Below, in pieces: positions 26,875 through 35,204 of a stretch of 64,000 nt of DNA (its first letter is position 1; each line of letters starts with the position of its first letter). Both the position numbers and the translations under genes were made by a program. The notes beneath the pieces were generated by a model, which saw only the letters and a program-made list of their open reading frames with translations, had not been told where the DNA came from and ran no database searches. Origin of the DNA: Massilia sp. ZL223 (GTDB lineage Bacteria; Pseudomonadota; Gammaproteobacteria; Burkholderiales; Burkholderiaceae_D); the NCBI RefSeq assembly GCF_018119395.1, contig NZ_JAGPWD010000010.1:62001-126000 (forward strand), written 5' to 3'.

Positions 26875-27489
26875 TCAGTTACGGTAAGGGTTGTCCGGCC
26901 GCTGGTCGTGGCGGTTGCGGACGCCGTCGCCATCGCGGTCGCGGTCGTACTCGTTGCGCACGCCGTCGTTGTCGAGGTCGCGGTCGTAGCGGTTCGGCAC
27001 GCCGTCGCGGTCGGTGTCGCGGCCGCGGTAGCGTTCGCGCTCGTAGCGGTCGGGGATGCCGTCGCGGTCGCGGTCGTAGCGCGGACGGTCGTAGCCGTAG
27101 TAGCCCTGGCCGGCGTAGGCCGGTGCGTAGCCGCGGCGCTCGAAGCGGTCAGGCACGCCGTCGCGGTCGCGGTCCGGGCCGTACGGGGTCCAGCGCGCCG
27201 GTTCCAGGTACCAGCCGCCGCGGCGCTGGTGCCAGCTCGGCGGGGCGTAGGCGTAGCCCGGACGGGCGGCGATGTAGCGGCCTGGCACCCAGTCGTGGCG
27301 ATGGCCGCGCCATTCCCAGTAACCCGGCGCCCAGACATAGCCGTGACGCGGGCCGGGGATGCGTTCGTAGATCGGCGCCGGTGGCGCCGAGCCGATCACC
27401 ACTTCGAAGTGGGTCTGCGCCATCGCGGGCAGCGGGGCAGTGGCGGCGCCGAGGGCGATCAGGGCGGCAAGGGCGAGGGTGGATTTCAT
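26875..27489 (-). CDS. Exported WXXGXW-repeat protein with thrombospondin type 3-like repeats
   Basis: 204 residues from the ATG at 27489. A signal peptide ends at AMAQ. Residues about 40-100 carry aromatic WXXGXW-type repeats (YVWAPGYWEWRG, WVPGRY, RGGWYLEP) as in BcpO-related proteins of Burkholderiales. The C-terminal 100 residues are a run of Asp-rich repeats (DRDRDGVPDR, DRDGIPDRY, DTDRDGVPNRY, DNDGVRNEY, DGDGVRNRH) like calcium-binding TSP type 3 repeats. Probably an exported, calcium-binding surface or envelope protein; exact role unknown. Confidence 0.75.
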   Translation of the reverse strand: MKSTLALAALIALGAATAPLPAMAQTHFEVVIGSAPPAPIYERIPGPRHGYVWAPGYWEWRGHRHDWVPGRYIAARPGYAYAPPSWHQRRGGWYLEPARWTPYGPDRDRDGVPDRFERRGYAPAYAGQGYYGYDRPRYDRDRDGIPDRYERERYRGRDTDRDGVPNRYDRDLDNDGVRNEYDRDRDGDGVRNRHDQRPDNPYRN

Positions 27490-27763
27490 GTTCGGTCTCC
27501 AGATCCAAAAGCGGATGACTAAATATAGCGCTCCGGAATGAGGAAATGGGCCTTTAAAACAGATGCTTACAACTGAAACACATCCGGCGAGGGATGTTTT
27601 CATAGACAAATCAACGGCTTATGGATGATTTAACAACGCACGAATACCCACAATTTCCAACAAATTCCACGCAATAATCAAACACTTACAACAGCGTTTT
27701 AGTAAAAAATCGAGGTCCACTGGCATAATGGCGAGCCTTGAAAGTGCCACCGGAAGCAGTCCC
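27490..27763. other. AT-rich intergenic stretch at the host/prophage junction
   Basis: 274 bp, clearly AT-richer than both sides, without a supported gene. It must hold the promoter of the WXXGXW gene (minus) and of the gene at 27764 (plus). It is a candidate site for the left attachment sequence, but the matching copy would be outside the window, so no att core can be named. Confidence 0.5.
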
Positions 27764-28123
27764 ATGTTCATCAAACGCCAGCAGCATCCGTCCATCGAAT
27801 TCATCCCCGAGGAGGGGCAGTCCGAGCCGGCCCTGGTTCACTACTTCAGCGACCGGGGCGACCCGTTCAAGTCGGTGTTGCCGCTGCTGACCGCAGGCGC
27901 CGGCCAGGACGACGAGCGCGTGTTCATGGTTGAGTCGCCGCTCAGCGAGATAGTCGACTGGACGATCGACCTGAACCGCCATCCGGATTTCCGGGACCGG
28001 GCCGTGGTGGATGAGAGGCACCGGGCGTTCTTCGAAGCGGTGAAGGCGTCGCTCAGCCAGGCGATTGCAAAGATTGACCGGATCCAGTTTGCCCGCCTGG
28101 ATGACGACGACGAGCGCGGTTGA
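27764..28123 (+). CDS. Hypothetical protein at the prophage edge
   Basis: 119 residues from the ATG at 27764, preceded by GGAAG; an ATG 12 codons upstream has no ribosome site. No signal peptide or membrane segment. The middle is acidic and helical (VESPLSEIVDWTIDLNRH) and the C-terminus ends in a run of Asp/Glu. Strong G/C third-position bias supports it as coding. It runs opposite to the prophage late genes, so it is either the last host gene or a lysogenic-conversion gene. Function not recognised. Confidence 0.6.
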   Translation: MFIKRQQHPSIEFIPEEGQSEPALVHYFSDRGDPFKSVLPLLTAGAGQDDERVFMVESPLSEIVDWTIDLNRHPDFRDRAVVDERHRAFFEAVKASLSQAIAKIDRIQFARLDDDDERG

Positions 28124-28166
28124 GCTGGATCAAGCCTGGCCGGCTGGCGCGCGGCATGCTTGAGAG

Positions 28167-28376
28167 ATGAAACCGCGAACCGACCGCCTGACCGCCGCGC
28201 ACGTCGACCTGGCCGTGAGCCTCGCCGCCGTGCACGGCATTGCGGTCGGCGCGCGTGAGCTATGCGAACGGGGTGTCGCACTCGAGCTGGCCCGACGGGT
28301 GCTGCTCAGACCCAGCGCGCGCCGCGGGCGCCGGCGGCTCGACCTGGACCTCAGCGCCGGCCAGCCGCACCAGTAG
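28167..28376 (+). CDS. Small helical hypothetical protein (strand uncertain)
   Basis: 69 residues, predicted helical with a pattern AHVDLAVSLAAVHGI-x-VGARELCERGV followed by LARRVLLRPSARR, which looks like a small helix-turn-helix-sized fold. It follows the gene at 27764 by 43 bases on the same strand. Its second half overlaps a minus-strand open frame at 28260-28439 that continues the lysis cassette, and only one of the two is likely to be used over the shared bases. Codon bias is better in the first half. Confidence 0.4.
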   Translation: MKPRTDRLTAAHVDLAVSLAAVHGIAVGARELCERGVALELARRVLLRPSARRGRRRLDLDLSAGQPHQ

Positions 28377-28439
28377 CTCGCTGCCGCGCGCGGTCAGCAC
28401 GTGGACCTCCAGGACTACTTCGCGCTCACGGCCCGGCAT
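28260..28439 (-). CDS. Small hypothetical protein downstream of Rz/Rz1 (strand uncertain)
   Basis: 59 residues starting at the ATG at 28439, which overlaps the Rz1 stop by 14 bases. It begins MPGREREVVLEVHVLTARGS, a strand-rich start, followed by a Pro/Ala-rich tail. Good G/C third-position use and tight overlap support it as the last gene of the lysis cassette. It competes with the plus-strand frame at 28167-28376. Function not recognised. Confidence 0.4.
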   Translation of the reverse strand: MPGREREVVLEVHVLTARGSELLVRLAGAEVQVEPPAPAARAGSEQHPSGQLECDTPFA

Positions 28440-28918
28440 TCTTCGAATCGCTCGACGAGACGGTCGTAGCGCCGCACGAGTCCGCCAACGTCTGCGGCGA
28501 GGCCGAGAAGGTCTGCAGCAACCTCCGGCACAAGTTCCGCTCCTTGTCCGTCAGACGCAGGTCCGCCGGCAACGGGTCGATCACCGGACGCGGCGGCGAC
28601 TGATACTGGCCCTGCGGGGCAGCGCAGGCGGTCAACGCCAGCGCGCACGCGGCGCTGAGCAGCTTCGAGGCGAGTTGCATGTTCCTGTTCCTTTCGATGT
28701 GCGGCAATATCCTGCGCGCGCAAACGGTTGCGCAGGTCGTTTTCTGTCTCGCGTGCGATGCGCTCGGCATCCTTGCGCGACTGTTCGCCATCGGCGACGG
28801 CCGCGTTATAGCCAGCTTCGTACTTCTGTCCGCCGTAGTGGATCACCCCCAGCGCGCCCAGCACCAGGAGCCCTGCCGAAACCACCAGGCCGGCAAGGAT
28901 GGATTCGGCGCGCATCAT
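28415..28918 (-). CDS. Rz-like inner-membrane spanin
   Basis: 167 residues. An N-terminal signal anchor (SILAGLVVSAGLLVLGALGVI) is followed by a long charged helix rich in Glu/Arg (AERIARETENDLRNRLRAQ), the layout of lambda Rz. It spans the periplasm and fuses inner and outer membranes with Rz1 at lysis. Its start overlaps the endolysin stop (ATGA). The Rz1-like gene is nested inside it in another frame, as in lambda. Confidence 0.85.
   Translation of the reverse strand: MMRAESILAGLVVSAGLLVLGALGVIHYGGQKYEAGYNAAVADGEQSRKDAERIARETENDLRNRLRAQDIAAHRKEQEHATRLEAAQRRVRAGVDRLRCPAGPVSVAAASGDRPVAGGPASDGQGAELVPEVAADLLGLAADVGGLVRRYDRLVERFEECRAVSAK
28426..28680 (-). CDS. Rz1-like outer-membrane lipoprotein spanin (nested in Rz)
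   Basis: 84 residues from the ATG at 28680, wholly inside the Rz gene in a different frame. It has a lipoprotein signal with lipobox LTAC (cysteine about residue 18) and a short proline-bearing mature part (SPPRPVIDPLP), as in Rz1 o-spanins. It also carries three cysteines in the C-terminal half. Nested Rz/Rz1 arrangement is the strongest support. Confidence 0.8.
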   Translation of the reverse strand: MQLASKLLSAACALALTACAAPQGQYQSPPRPVIDPLPADLRLTDKERNLCRRLLQTFSASPQTLADSCGATTVSSSDSKNAGP

Positions 28919-29391
28919 GCGAGCACCCCGCCTTTCCGCAGATACACCGCCGCTAGGTCAGTCAGCTTGTTCTCGTGCTGCCCGTAGCCGGCGCCCGGCA
29001 GGCTGGCCCAGATGTTCTTCACCTTCTTGACCGCTTCAGCAAAGCGCCCCTGCTCGACCAGCCCGAGTGCGCGGCATTCGCGGATCTGCTGGATGGCGAT
29101 CAGGTCTTGGGAAAGAGGAGAGAAGTCCTTCAGCCCCAGCTGATTGCGGTAAGCGTCGAAGTAGCGGGAGAGGAGCTGATAGCGCCCGGCAGCCGTCGAC
29201 TTGATCTTCAGCTTCCCCAACGTCACCAGCTCGCGCGGGTGGTCCTTGTAGCAGTGGAACAGGTTGCCGCCGACGATCACGTCGTAGCCGTGATTCCGGG
29301 TCGGCTGCCGGCCGTTGTCGGTCCCCTCGCTGTGCGCGATCATGTCAAGGAAGGCTCGGACGTTCTGGTGGACGGTATCGATGGCGGCCAT
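28915..29391 (-). CDS. Lambda R-type endolysin (lytic transglycosylase, GH104)
   Basis: 158 residues, the same length as lambda gpR. The sequence follows lambda R closely from memory: SEGTDNGRQPTRNHGYDVIVGG near the start (catalytic Glu in SEG), STAAGRYQLLSR in the middle, LGLKDFSP, and IWASLPGAGYGQ near the end. It cleaves peptidoglycan to 1,6-anhydro sugars. No signal sequence, so release needs the holin encoded just upstream (1-base gap). Rz follows with a 4-base overlap. Confidence 0.93.
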   Translation of the reverse strand: MAAIDTVHQNVRAFLDMIAHSEGTDNGRQPTRNHGYDVIVGGNLFHCYKDHPRELVTLGKLKIKSTAAGRYQLLSRYFDAYRNQLGLKDFSPLSQDLIAIQQIRECRALGLVEQGRFAEAVKKVKNIWASLPGAGYGQHENKLTDLAAVYLRKGGVLA

Positions 29392-29392
29392 G

Positions 29393-29776
29393 TCATTTCC
29401 CCGCGTTGCGCACTTCGGCGACGATCTCGGCCAGGTCGGCATCCTTGCGCTTCTCCATGTACTTGAAGAAGGCCCGCACCAGCCCCCAGGCTGGCAGGCC
29501 GCAGGAGAAAACCAGGGCGAGCATGCCCACCATGCCGATAGGGTCGTGCGCCCATTCCTGAATGCCCAGGTAGCGAACCAGTGCGGCGCCGCCGCCGATC
29601 GAGCCGACGAGCGTGCACGCAAGGGCCACGCGCCATTCGTTCTCGTCCTTGGGCCGCGTCATGCTCATGACGACGAACGCGGCCAGCCCGGCGCCGATTG
29701 CGCCCATACCGGCCAGACCGCCGATGATCTTCCAGCCTGCTGCACCGGCGGCCGCGCCGGAAATTGGTTCGCTCAT
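29393..29776 (-). CDS. Putative holin
   Basis: 127 residues from the ATG at 29776; an ATG at 29791 would add five residues and neither has a clear ribosome site. Three hydrophobic segments are visible (GLAGMGAIGAGLAAFVVM, LACTLVGSIGGGAALVRYLG, MVGMLALVFSCGLPAWGLV), ending in a charged C-terminal tail. Size, topology and position immediately before the R-type endolysin fit a class I holin. Identity rests on this context. Confidence 0.7.
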   Translation of the reverse strand: MSEPISGAAAGAAGWKIIGGLAGMGAIGAGLAAFVVMSMTRPKDENEWRVALACTLVGSIGGGAALVRYLGIQEWAHDPIGMVGMLALVFSCGLPAWGLVRAFFKYMEKRKDADLAEIVAEVRNAGK

Positions 29777-29809
29777 GTTATGGGCTTTCATAAATTGAAA
29801 CGGTTGGAG

Positions 29810-31918
29810 TTACCGCCAGCGGCCAGTGGCCGTGCAGTTGACGTTGAAAGTCGCCGCGGCAACGCTGGAGACGCCGCGCACCCCGACATTGGTTGTGGTC
29901 GGCAGGTCGACGCCGGCCGAGAGCACCTGGTTGCTGTTGTAGTTCGCCGGGGATGCGACCACGTGCGGCGCTGCGACGAACGGGACTGGGAAGGTCCAGC
30001 TTGCGGAAGCCAGGGTGTTTGCTGCCGAGGTGGTGATGGAGATGGTGTGCCGAGCGATCAGCGTGCCGTCCGCGAACTTTGTCCAGCTGCCGCTGGCGCC
30101 GCTGCCGGAGGACACATAGGGCTTCGCCGACTGCCATTCGAAGACGTAACGCGCATACGTCCGCGCACGATCGTTCAACAGCCATTGCGCGAATCCGGGG
30201 ACTTCCTCGTCATACTGCGCGAGCGCCGGGACCCCGATGATGATGGGACGGGCGCCGATCTCTGCGATCTTGTTGAGCAAACGGTTGTAATACTGCAGGA
30301 ATTCCGTGACCGCGTTCGGATAGAACACGCCCGACGAGGGGCTGTAGCACTCGTTGGTGCCGGTGTTGATGACGACGTAATCCGGCTTGTGTGCGGCTAC
30401 GTCGGCGTCGAAGCGCTCCAGCTCTTGCCAGATCTTGTTCCCGCCCACGCCGGCGTTGATGATCGTGGCGTAGGGAAGCTCCAGGGCAAGCTGGGTCGTC
30501 AGGGGCTCGCGTTGCGGCGTACTGGCGAGATCACCCTGCACCCACGAATCACCCAGGCAGACGATCTTGGCAGTGGGGTTCGAAATTATCTTCGACGCCA
30601 GGGCCGGGGCCTCGAAGACATCGATCTGGGCGAGGGTGAAATAGCCGCCAGGCGCCGAATAGTACTCAGCCGCCACCCGAACCTTGATCCGGTTTGCGCC
30701 GCGCAGGTTGACCGGGAGGGTGTAGATCTGCAGCACCCCGTCGTTCGGCTGGATGATCAGCTTGCCGCGCTCGATGTCGGCCTCGTCGAATACCTGGATC
30801 GAGAAGATCGTGTTTGACTTGGCCGAGAACGCCACCTTGGCGATGGCACTGGCCACGCCGTTTACGTCGAAGTACGGCGTTTCGATGCCAGCGGTGTTCG
30901 CGAGGATGTTTTCTACATAGGCCGAGCGCCCAAACGTGAAACGCACTGGCGTACTCGTGTTCCCGGTCTCGCCGAGGTTGTCAGCATCGTAGTAGTACAC
31001 GGCCGCACCGCCGATGGGCGTCAGCGTGTCCTCGAACGAGTTCGGATTGCTCGAGAGGTTGGTATAGAGCACGCGCCCGCCATTCGGCATGGCCGCCTCC
31101 AGCTCGGTACCGCGCGCGATGCGCTGGGCCAGGCTGCGGATGTAGAACTTCCCCGGGTGCGCGCGGTTGTACCAAGTGCGCTCGATGCGTGCGCTGGCCG
31201 TCAGGCAGTCGTTGCGTAGCGCAGGGCGGATCCCGATATTATTCCCGGATTTCGAATCAACGAAATAGGTACTGTAGAGGCCGTTATCGTGCTTAACGGT
31301 CACGCAGCCACCTACCAAAAAGTTTGCAGCGTCGGTCACGGCGAGCGTGTCGGCCCCCGTCGCAAACGCACCGGATAGTCCCTGCTCGGTCGTAATGTTG
31401 AGGGATTCAGCCGTCAGCATCCCGCGCCCGAAAAATCCGCTGATGTGCTGCTCGATGAATGCCGGACGAGCCAGACGGTCGGATGGCAATTTGGACGGAA
31501 CCAAGGCGACAGCGTCTTCCAGGCTGTCCAGCGCCGATTCCACGGTTCCGCTTCCACGGCCGATTGACGCGGCGCCTTCCGGGCCGGCGACCTCGTTCAT
31601 GAAAGCGGTGAAGGCGGGGGCGAAACTGAAGTCGTCGGAGGTTGCGGAATAGAAGACCTGGCGCCCCTTGGAGTCCTTGACCAGCTGTGAATAGGTCCCG
31701 GCCGAGAAGACATTTGCGGGCGTTCCAGCGTTGACGATGTAGCCATTGACGGTGCGCAGCGGCTGGGCAGCCGGCAGCGTGCCGTCTGGGTCCCAGTACA
31801 CGGTTACCGGATGCGCAATCGGGTCCTGGCCTGGTTCGCCGAAGTAGACGTAACCGTTGTCGAGCGGCTTGCCGTCCAGGCCGGTATAGGTCTTGAAGGG
31901 GGATTCGACAGGAAGCAT
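29810..31918 (-). CDS. Tail spike/fibre: P22-like head-binding domain plus SGNH esterase core
   Basis: 702 residues. Residues about 5-95 (FKTYTGLDGKPLDNGYVYFG, DPDGTLPAAQPL, GYIVNAGTPANVF, DSKGRQVFYS) match the head-binding fold of the P22 tailspike, which attaches to the tail machine. A central strand-rich region follows. From about 445 an SGNH hydrolase begins with GDSWVQGD (catalytic Ser, block I), with GVGGNKIW (block II Gly) and INTGTNE (block III Asn). I do not see a clear block V DxxH. A C-terminal beta domain ends the protein. It probably binds and deacetylates host surface polysaccharide. Confidence 0.8.
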   Translation of the reverse strand: MLPVESPFKTYTGLDGKPLDNGYVYFGEPGQDPIAHPVTVYWDPDGTLPAAQPLRTVNGYIVNAGTPANVFSAGTYSQLVKDSKGRQVFYSATSDDFSFAPAFTAFMNEVAGPEGAASIGRGSGTVESALDSLEDAVALVPSKLPSDRLARPAFIEQHISGFFGRGMLTAESLNITTEQGLSGAFATGADTLAVTDAANFLVGGCVTVKHDNGLYSTYFVDSKSGNNIGIRPALRNDCLTASARIERTWYNRAHPGKFYIRSLAQRIARGTELEAAMPNGGRVLYTNLSSNPNSFEDTLTPIGGAAVYYYDADNLGETGNTSTPVRFTFGRSAYVENILANTAGIETPYFDVNGVASAIAKVAFSAKSNTIFSIQVFDEADIERGKLIIQPNDGVLQIYTLPVNLRGANRIKVRVAAEYYSAPGGYFTLAQIDVFEAPALASKIISNPTAKIVCLGDSWVQGDLASTPQREPLTTQLALELPYATIINAGVGGNKIWQELERFDADVAAHKPDYVVINTGTNECYSPSSGVFYPNAVTEFLQYYNRLLNKIAEIGARPIIIGVPALAQYDEEVPGFAQWLLNDRARTYARYVFEWQSAKPYVSSGSGASGSWTKFADGTLIARHTISITTSAANTLASASWTFPVPFVAAPHVVASPANYNSNQVLSAGVDLPTTTNVGVRGVSSVAAATFNVNCTATGRWR

Positions 31919-31929
31919 GCGGGCCTCGA

Positions 31930-33906
31930 TCAGTGCAGGGTGGCGCCGTGCGGGCGCGCAACCGGTTGCGGGGTGGATGGAGTGGGGCGGGACTGGAGCG
32001 CTTGCTCGATTCGCTTTTGGAGCTGGCGGTTCTTGACCTGCTTGGCCAGCACGCGCAGCCCCGACAGGACGGGAACGGGCAAGCCGGTAATGGCGCCGGT
32101 CGCGCCGGCTTCGCTCAATGCGGCCAGTAGCACGCTCGCGGTGTTCGACGTGTTCACGGCGCCGGGCGGCGCAGTGTAGACGACCTTAGCCAGGTCGTTC
32201 AGGTCTCGCAGGTGCTGTGCACCCTGCTTACCGAACATGAACTCGAGCTTTCCGCCTTCTTCTAGACGCTTGAGCGCGCGGTCCAGTTTCGGCACCGACA
32301 GGATCACGTTGCCGCGCTGGTCGGTCGCCGTGTTGCCGAAGGCTTCGTTCTTGAGCCAGGTCATGGTCGCACCCTGGAGCTCGCGCCACGCCTGCTTGCC
32401 CTCGTCGCCGCCCGTCTGGAGCACGCGGCGCACGTGGCCCACGTCCTCGCGGTCACCCTTCAGCACGACGTGTTCGAAGACATCTTCGAGGGCAACCTTG
32501 CGGTCCGCCATTCCGCGCTTGTTGTTCAGCAGCGATGCCACGACGGCGCGGTCCTCGTACTGCTTGGCGAAGTTCTCGCGCGTGCGGCGCGCTGCGCGAT
32601 ACAGGCCGCCGCCGAGGCCGTCGGTGGCCGCGTCGATCGCGCCCTTGATGATGGTGGCCTGGCGGATGTTCGTCGCTTCCAAGTCGGTAGCGCGGCCGAT
32701 CGCCTGGCGGTACCGCTCGGCGTTCTTGAGCGTGGTTGCCGTCGGCACCAGTTTGCCGTCCGGGCCTTCCGCAGCGATCCCGAGCTGCAACGCGCGGCCG
32801 CGGGCCGTGGTCAGCAGTGGTGCGGTTGCTGCGTCGGGCGCAGACTCGTTTAGGTGCGCGACCAGGGCGTCGAGCTGCACCGGGTCTTCCATCTCGCCGG
32901 CGGTCTCGGCGCGCTTGTACGCAACGCGGACTTCCGCTTTGTCACGTGCCATCTTCGCGCGCAGGGCCTGGTCGACCGTGCGGCCGGTGCCGATCATGTC
33001 GGCGGCCTCGGCGCCGGTCATGTCCACCAGGTGGTCGAAGTGCTTGCCGATCTGCTCGTTCTGTGCGGAGTAGCGGTCGCGCAGCGGCGCGCCGTGTTCA
33101 CCTTTTGCGGTCTCCTGCTCGAAGCGTAGTTGCTGCTGGTCGCGGGTGGCCTGTCCACTGGTGAGCTTCACGCCCACCTGATCCGCTACTTGGCGGCGCT
33201 GGGTCGCCATGTCGGTACCGGCCGAGCCGCCGCTGGCCCGAGTGCCGGGCGTCGGAGTATCCGGCGTGCGGCTCAGGGTGCGCTGCACGCGCTCGGCGAT
33301 GGCCGGCGCCGCGGCACGGATGCGCTCCAGCCCCACCTGGGCGGCCGGCGCAGCCACGTCGCGCGCAGCGGAACCTGCAGCACCTGCAGCTCGGCCGGCG
33401 GCCTGTAGCTCGGCGGTGAGGCCCGTCGCGGGTACAGCGGCAGCGGCCAGCTCGCCCACGGCGGCGGCCTGCTCCTGGCCGGCAGCGGTGCGCGGCTGGT
33501 AGGTGAGGGCGGCAGCACCTTCGCCGGCGGCGCGCTCCACCTGGCGCACGCCTTCCGGGGTGCCGAAGGTGCCGTCCATGACCGCGCCGGCCAAACCCTT
33601 CACGGTCCCGCCGAGCATGCCGACGGCACCGCCGGTCGCGCCGGTAGCGAGCGTGAGCGCGGTCTCGCCTGCGCCGATGATCTTGTCGCCTAGGGTCTGG
33701 GGCGCCGGGGCCGGCGCCGGGGCGGCCTGCTGCGCGCCATATGCTCGCTCCTCCTCACCAACAGGAATGTCCGCGGCGGTCGGCTGCGTGGGCACATCCT
33801 GCAGGCGAGACTGCAGCACTTGGAAGGCCTGTTCCTTGGTAGAGCCCGGCGGGCCGTCCACCGTGAACGTGCGGCCGTCTGGGGCCGTAAATTCGAAGGT
33901 CGGCAT
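31930..33906 (-). CDS. Large putative ejection/injection protein (P22 gp16 position)
   Basis: 658 residues, close to the 609 of P22 gp16. It starts with a short strand-rich domain (FEFTAPDGRTFTVDG, also seen in other phage virion proteins), followed by Gly/Ala-rich segments that could insert in membranes (ETALTLATGATGGAVGMLGGTVKGLAGAVM). A long helical region follows to the end. It is the last of three ejection-type genes before the tail spike, as in P22 (gp7, gp20, gp16). Its stop overlaps the next upstream gene by one base. Confidence 0.65.
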   Translation of the reverse strand: MPTFEFTAPDGRTFTVDGPPGSTKEQAFQVLQSRLQDVPTQPTAADIPVGEEERAYGAQQAAPAPAPAPQTLGDKIIGAGETALTLATGATGGAVGMLGGTVKGLAGAVMDGTFGTPEGVRQVERAAGEGAAALTYQPRTAAGQEQAAAVGELAAAAVPATGLTAELQAAGRAAGAAGSAARDVAAPAAQVGLERIRAAAPAIAERVQRTLSRTPDTPTPGTRASGGSAGTDMATQRRQVADQVGVKLTSGQATRDQQQLRFEQETAKGEHGAPLRDRYSAQNEQIGKHFDHLVDMTGAEAADMIGTGRTVDQALRAKMARDKAEVRVAYKRAETAGEMEDPVQLDALVAHLNESAPDAATAPLLTTARGRALQLGIAAEGPDGKLVPTATTLKNAERYRQAIGRATDLEATNIRQATIIKGAIDAATDGLGGGLYRAARRTRENFAKQYEDRAVVASLLNNKRGMADRKVALEDVFEHVVLKGDREDVGHVRRVLQTGGDEGKQAWRELQGATMTWLKNEAFGNTATDQRGNVILSVPKLDRALKRLEEGGKLEFMFGKQGAQHLRDLNDLAKVVYTAPPGAVNTSNTASVLLAALSEAGATGAITGLPVPVLSGLRVLAKQVKNRQLQKRIEQALQSRPTPSTPQPVARPHGATLH

Positions 33907-35204
33907 CAGTTCCCCTTGACGGTGACGGTCCAGCCTTCCGGCACGCCAGGTGTAGACGACTGCGGCGCGGCCGGGGTGTCGGGGGCGCCGAGCGGCACGC
34001 CATAGCGCGTCTCGATGTTCTTGCGGCTTTTCAGCACCAGGCGCTGAACTTCCTTGAGATTGGCGCGGAACTGGCTCTCCGACTGCTTGCGGCTGAAGTT
34101 CTGCAGGGCCGCCTGCAGCTTCTCGCCCTCGGCATTCGACAGCGCGCCCATACCCTGGATGGTTGGAACCTGCGAGAGAAATGCCTGCGACCCGAGCTGG
34201 TCCGCCAGCGCGATCGCGTCGGCGCCCTCATCGCTCAGCACCGCAGGCAGGCGGCCTTCGATCGAGCCAACCACGTCATTAAGCGCCGGGTTCTTCAACA
34301 GGCGGTCGACGGTGTTGATCATGTTGTCGATCGAGGAGGCCGCTGACTCGGCCTTTGTGACCTTTTCTCGGATCTTGTCGTCGCGGGCGGTGCGCGCCTC
34401 CTCGACCTTCAGCTGCAGCTCCTGCTTTTTCAGAGCATTGCTTTCGCGATTCGCCGCGGCGTTCATTGCTGCGATGCGGTTGGATTCCCTCTGGAAATCG
34501 ATGTCGGCGACGATCTTACGGACGTCCCAGCGCTTCTTTTCCAGGTCGGCCAGCGCCTGCGAATCTGCATACTTCGCTGTGATTGCCCTGGTCTCGGCGT
34601 CCGACCCTGCAGCGTCGGCCTCGGCTTTTCCCTTGCGGACCAGGTCGCCCTGCAGCTCACCCGCGCGCTGTTCGGCGCCGATGCCCTTGAATGCCTCGGT
34701 GAACTTGTCCGGGCCCATCGCGGCAGCTAGGCGAACGCCCATGGTCGTTTTCGCCAGATCCGGGTGATCTTTGATCATGGTGGCGAACGCCTCAGCGGCG
34801 CTGGCCTCACGCTCGTTGCCGGAGTTGCGTAGCGCAGTCGCGCGGTCGGTAAGCAGCCGCTGCGCAAGTTCGGGCTGGTTGTTCAGCACGGCTGCATAGA
34901 CCTGCGTTCCGTGATCTAGCTGCGCCTGCTGCTGGGCCGGCGCGAGCACGTCGGCGCCACGTTTCAATTCTTCGCTCAGGCTGGGATACTTGACCATCAG
35001 CGCTCCGATGGCTTCTGCCGTCGGATTTTTGCTGAGCGTGGCGAGGTCAGCTTGCATCTGCTGCTTTTGTGCGAGCGAAGCTTGCTCTTGCGCGCGCTTC
35101 TGTTGGAGTGCAGACACCGCGGCGCCGCCTTGGACGCCTTGAAGAAAGGCGGAACCTGGCGGTGGGAGGTTGGCGAATGAGCTGGTGTAGTTGATCGGGT
35201 CCAT
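33906..35204 (-). CDS. Putative ejection protein (P22 gp20-like)
   Basis: 432 residues, mostly coiled helix with very high Ala, Gln, Lys and Glu (ALQQKRAQEQASLAQKQQ; KKQELQLKVEEARTARDDK). No signal or membrane segment. Composition, length (P22 gp20 is 471) and position between the gp7-like and gp16-like genes indicate a DNA-transfer protein that leaves the virion with the genome. It overlaps both neighbours by one base, so the three are translated together. Confidence 0.7.
   Translation of the reverse strand: MDPINYTSSFANLPPPGSAFLQGVQGGAAVSALQQKRAQEQASLAQKQQMQADLATLSKNPTAEAIGALMVKYPSLSEELKRGADVLAPAQQQAQLDHGTQVYAAVLNNQPELAQRLLTDRATALRNSGNEREASAAEAFATMIKDHPDLAKTTMGVRLAAAMGPDKFTEAFKGIGAEQRAGELQGDLVRKGKAEADAAGSDAETRAITAKYADSQALADLEKKRWDVRKIVADIDFQRESNRIAAMNAAANRESNALKKQELQLKVEEARTARDDKIREKVTKAESAASSIDNMINTVDRLLKNPALNDVVGSIEGRLPAVLSDEGADAIALADQLGSQAFLSQVPTIQGMGALSNAEGEKLQAALQNFSRKQSESQFRANLKEVQRLVLKSRKNIETRYGVPLGAPDTPAAPQSSTPGVPEGWTVTVKGN

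Noticed and set aside
26900..27180. Short DNA repeats resembling a CRISPR or tandem repeat array
   Set aside because: They encode the Asp-rich protein repeats in frame; there are no conserved spacers or palindromic repeat units.
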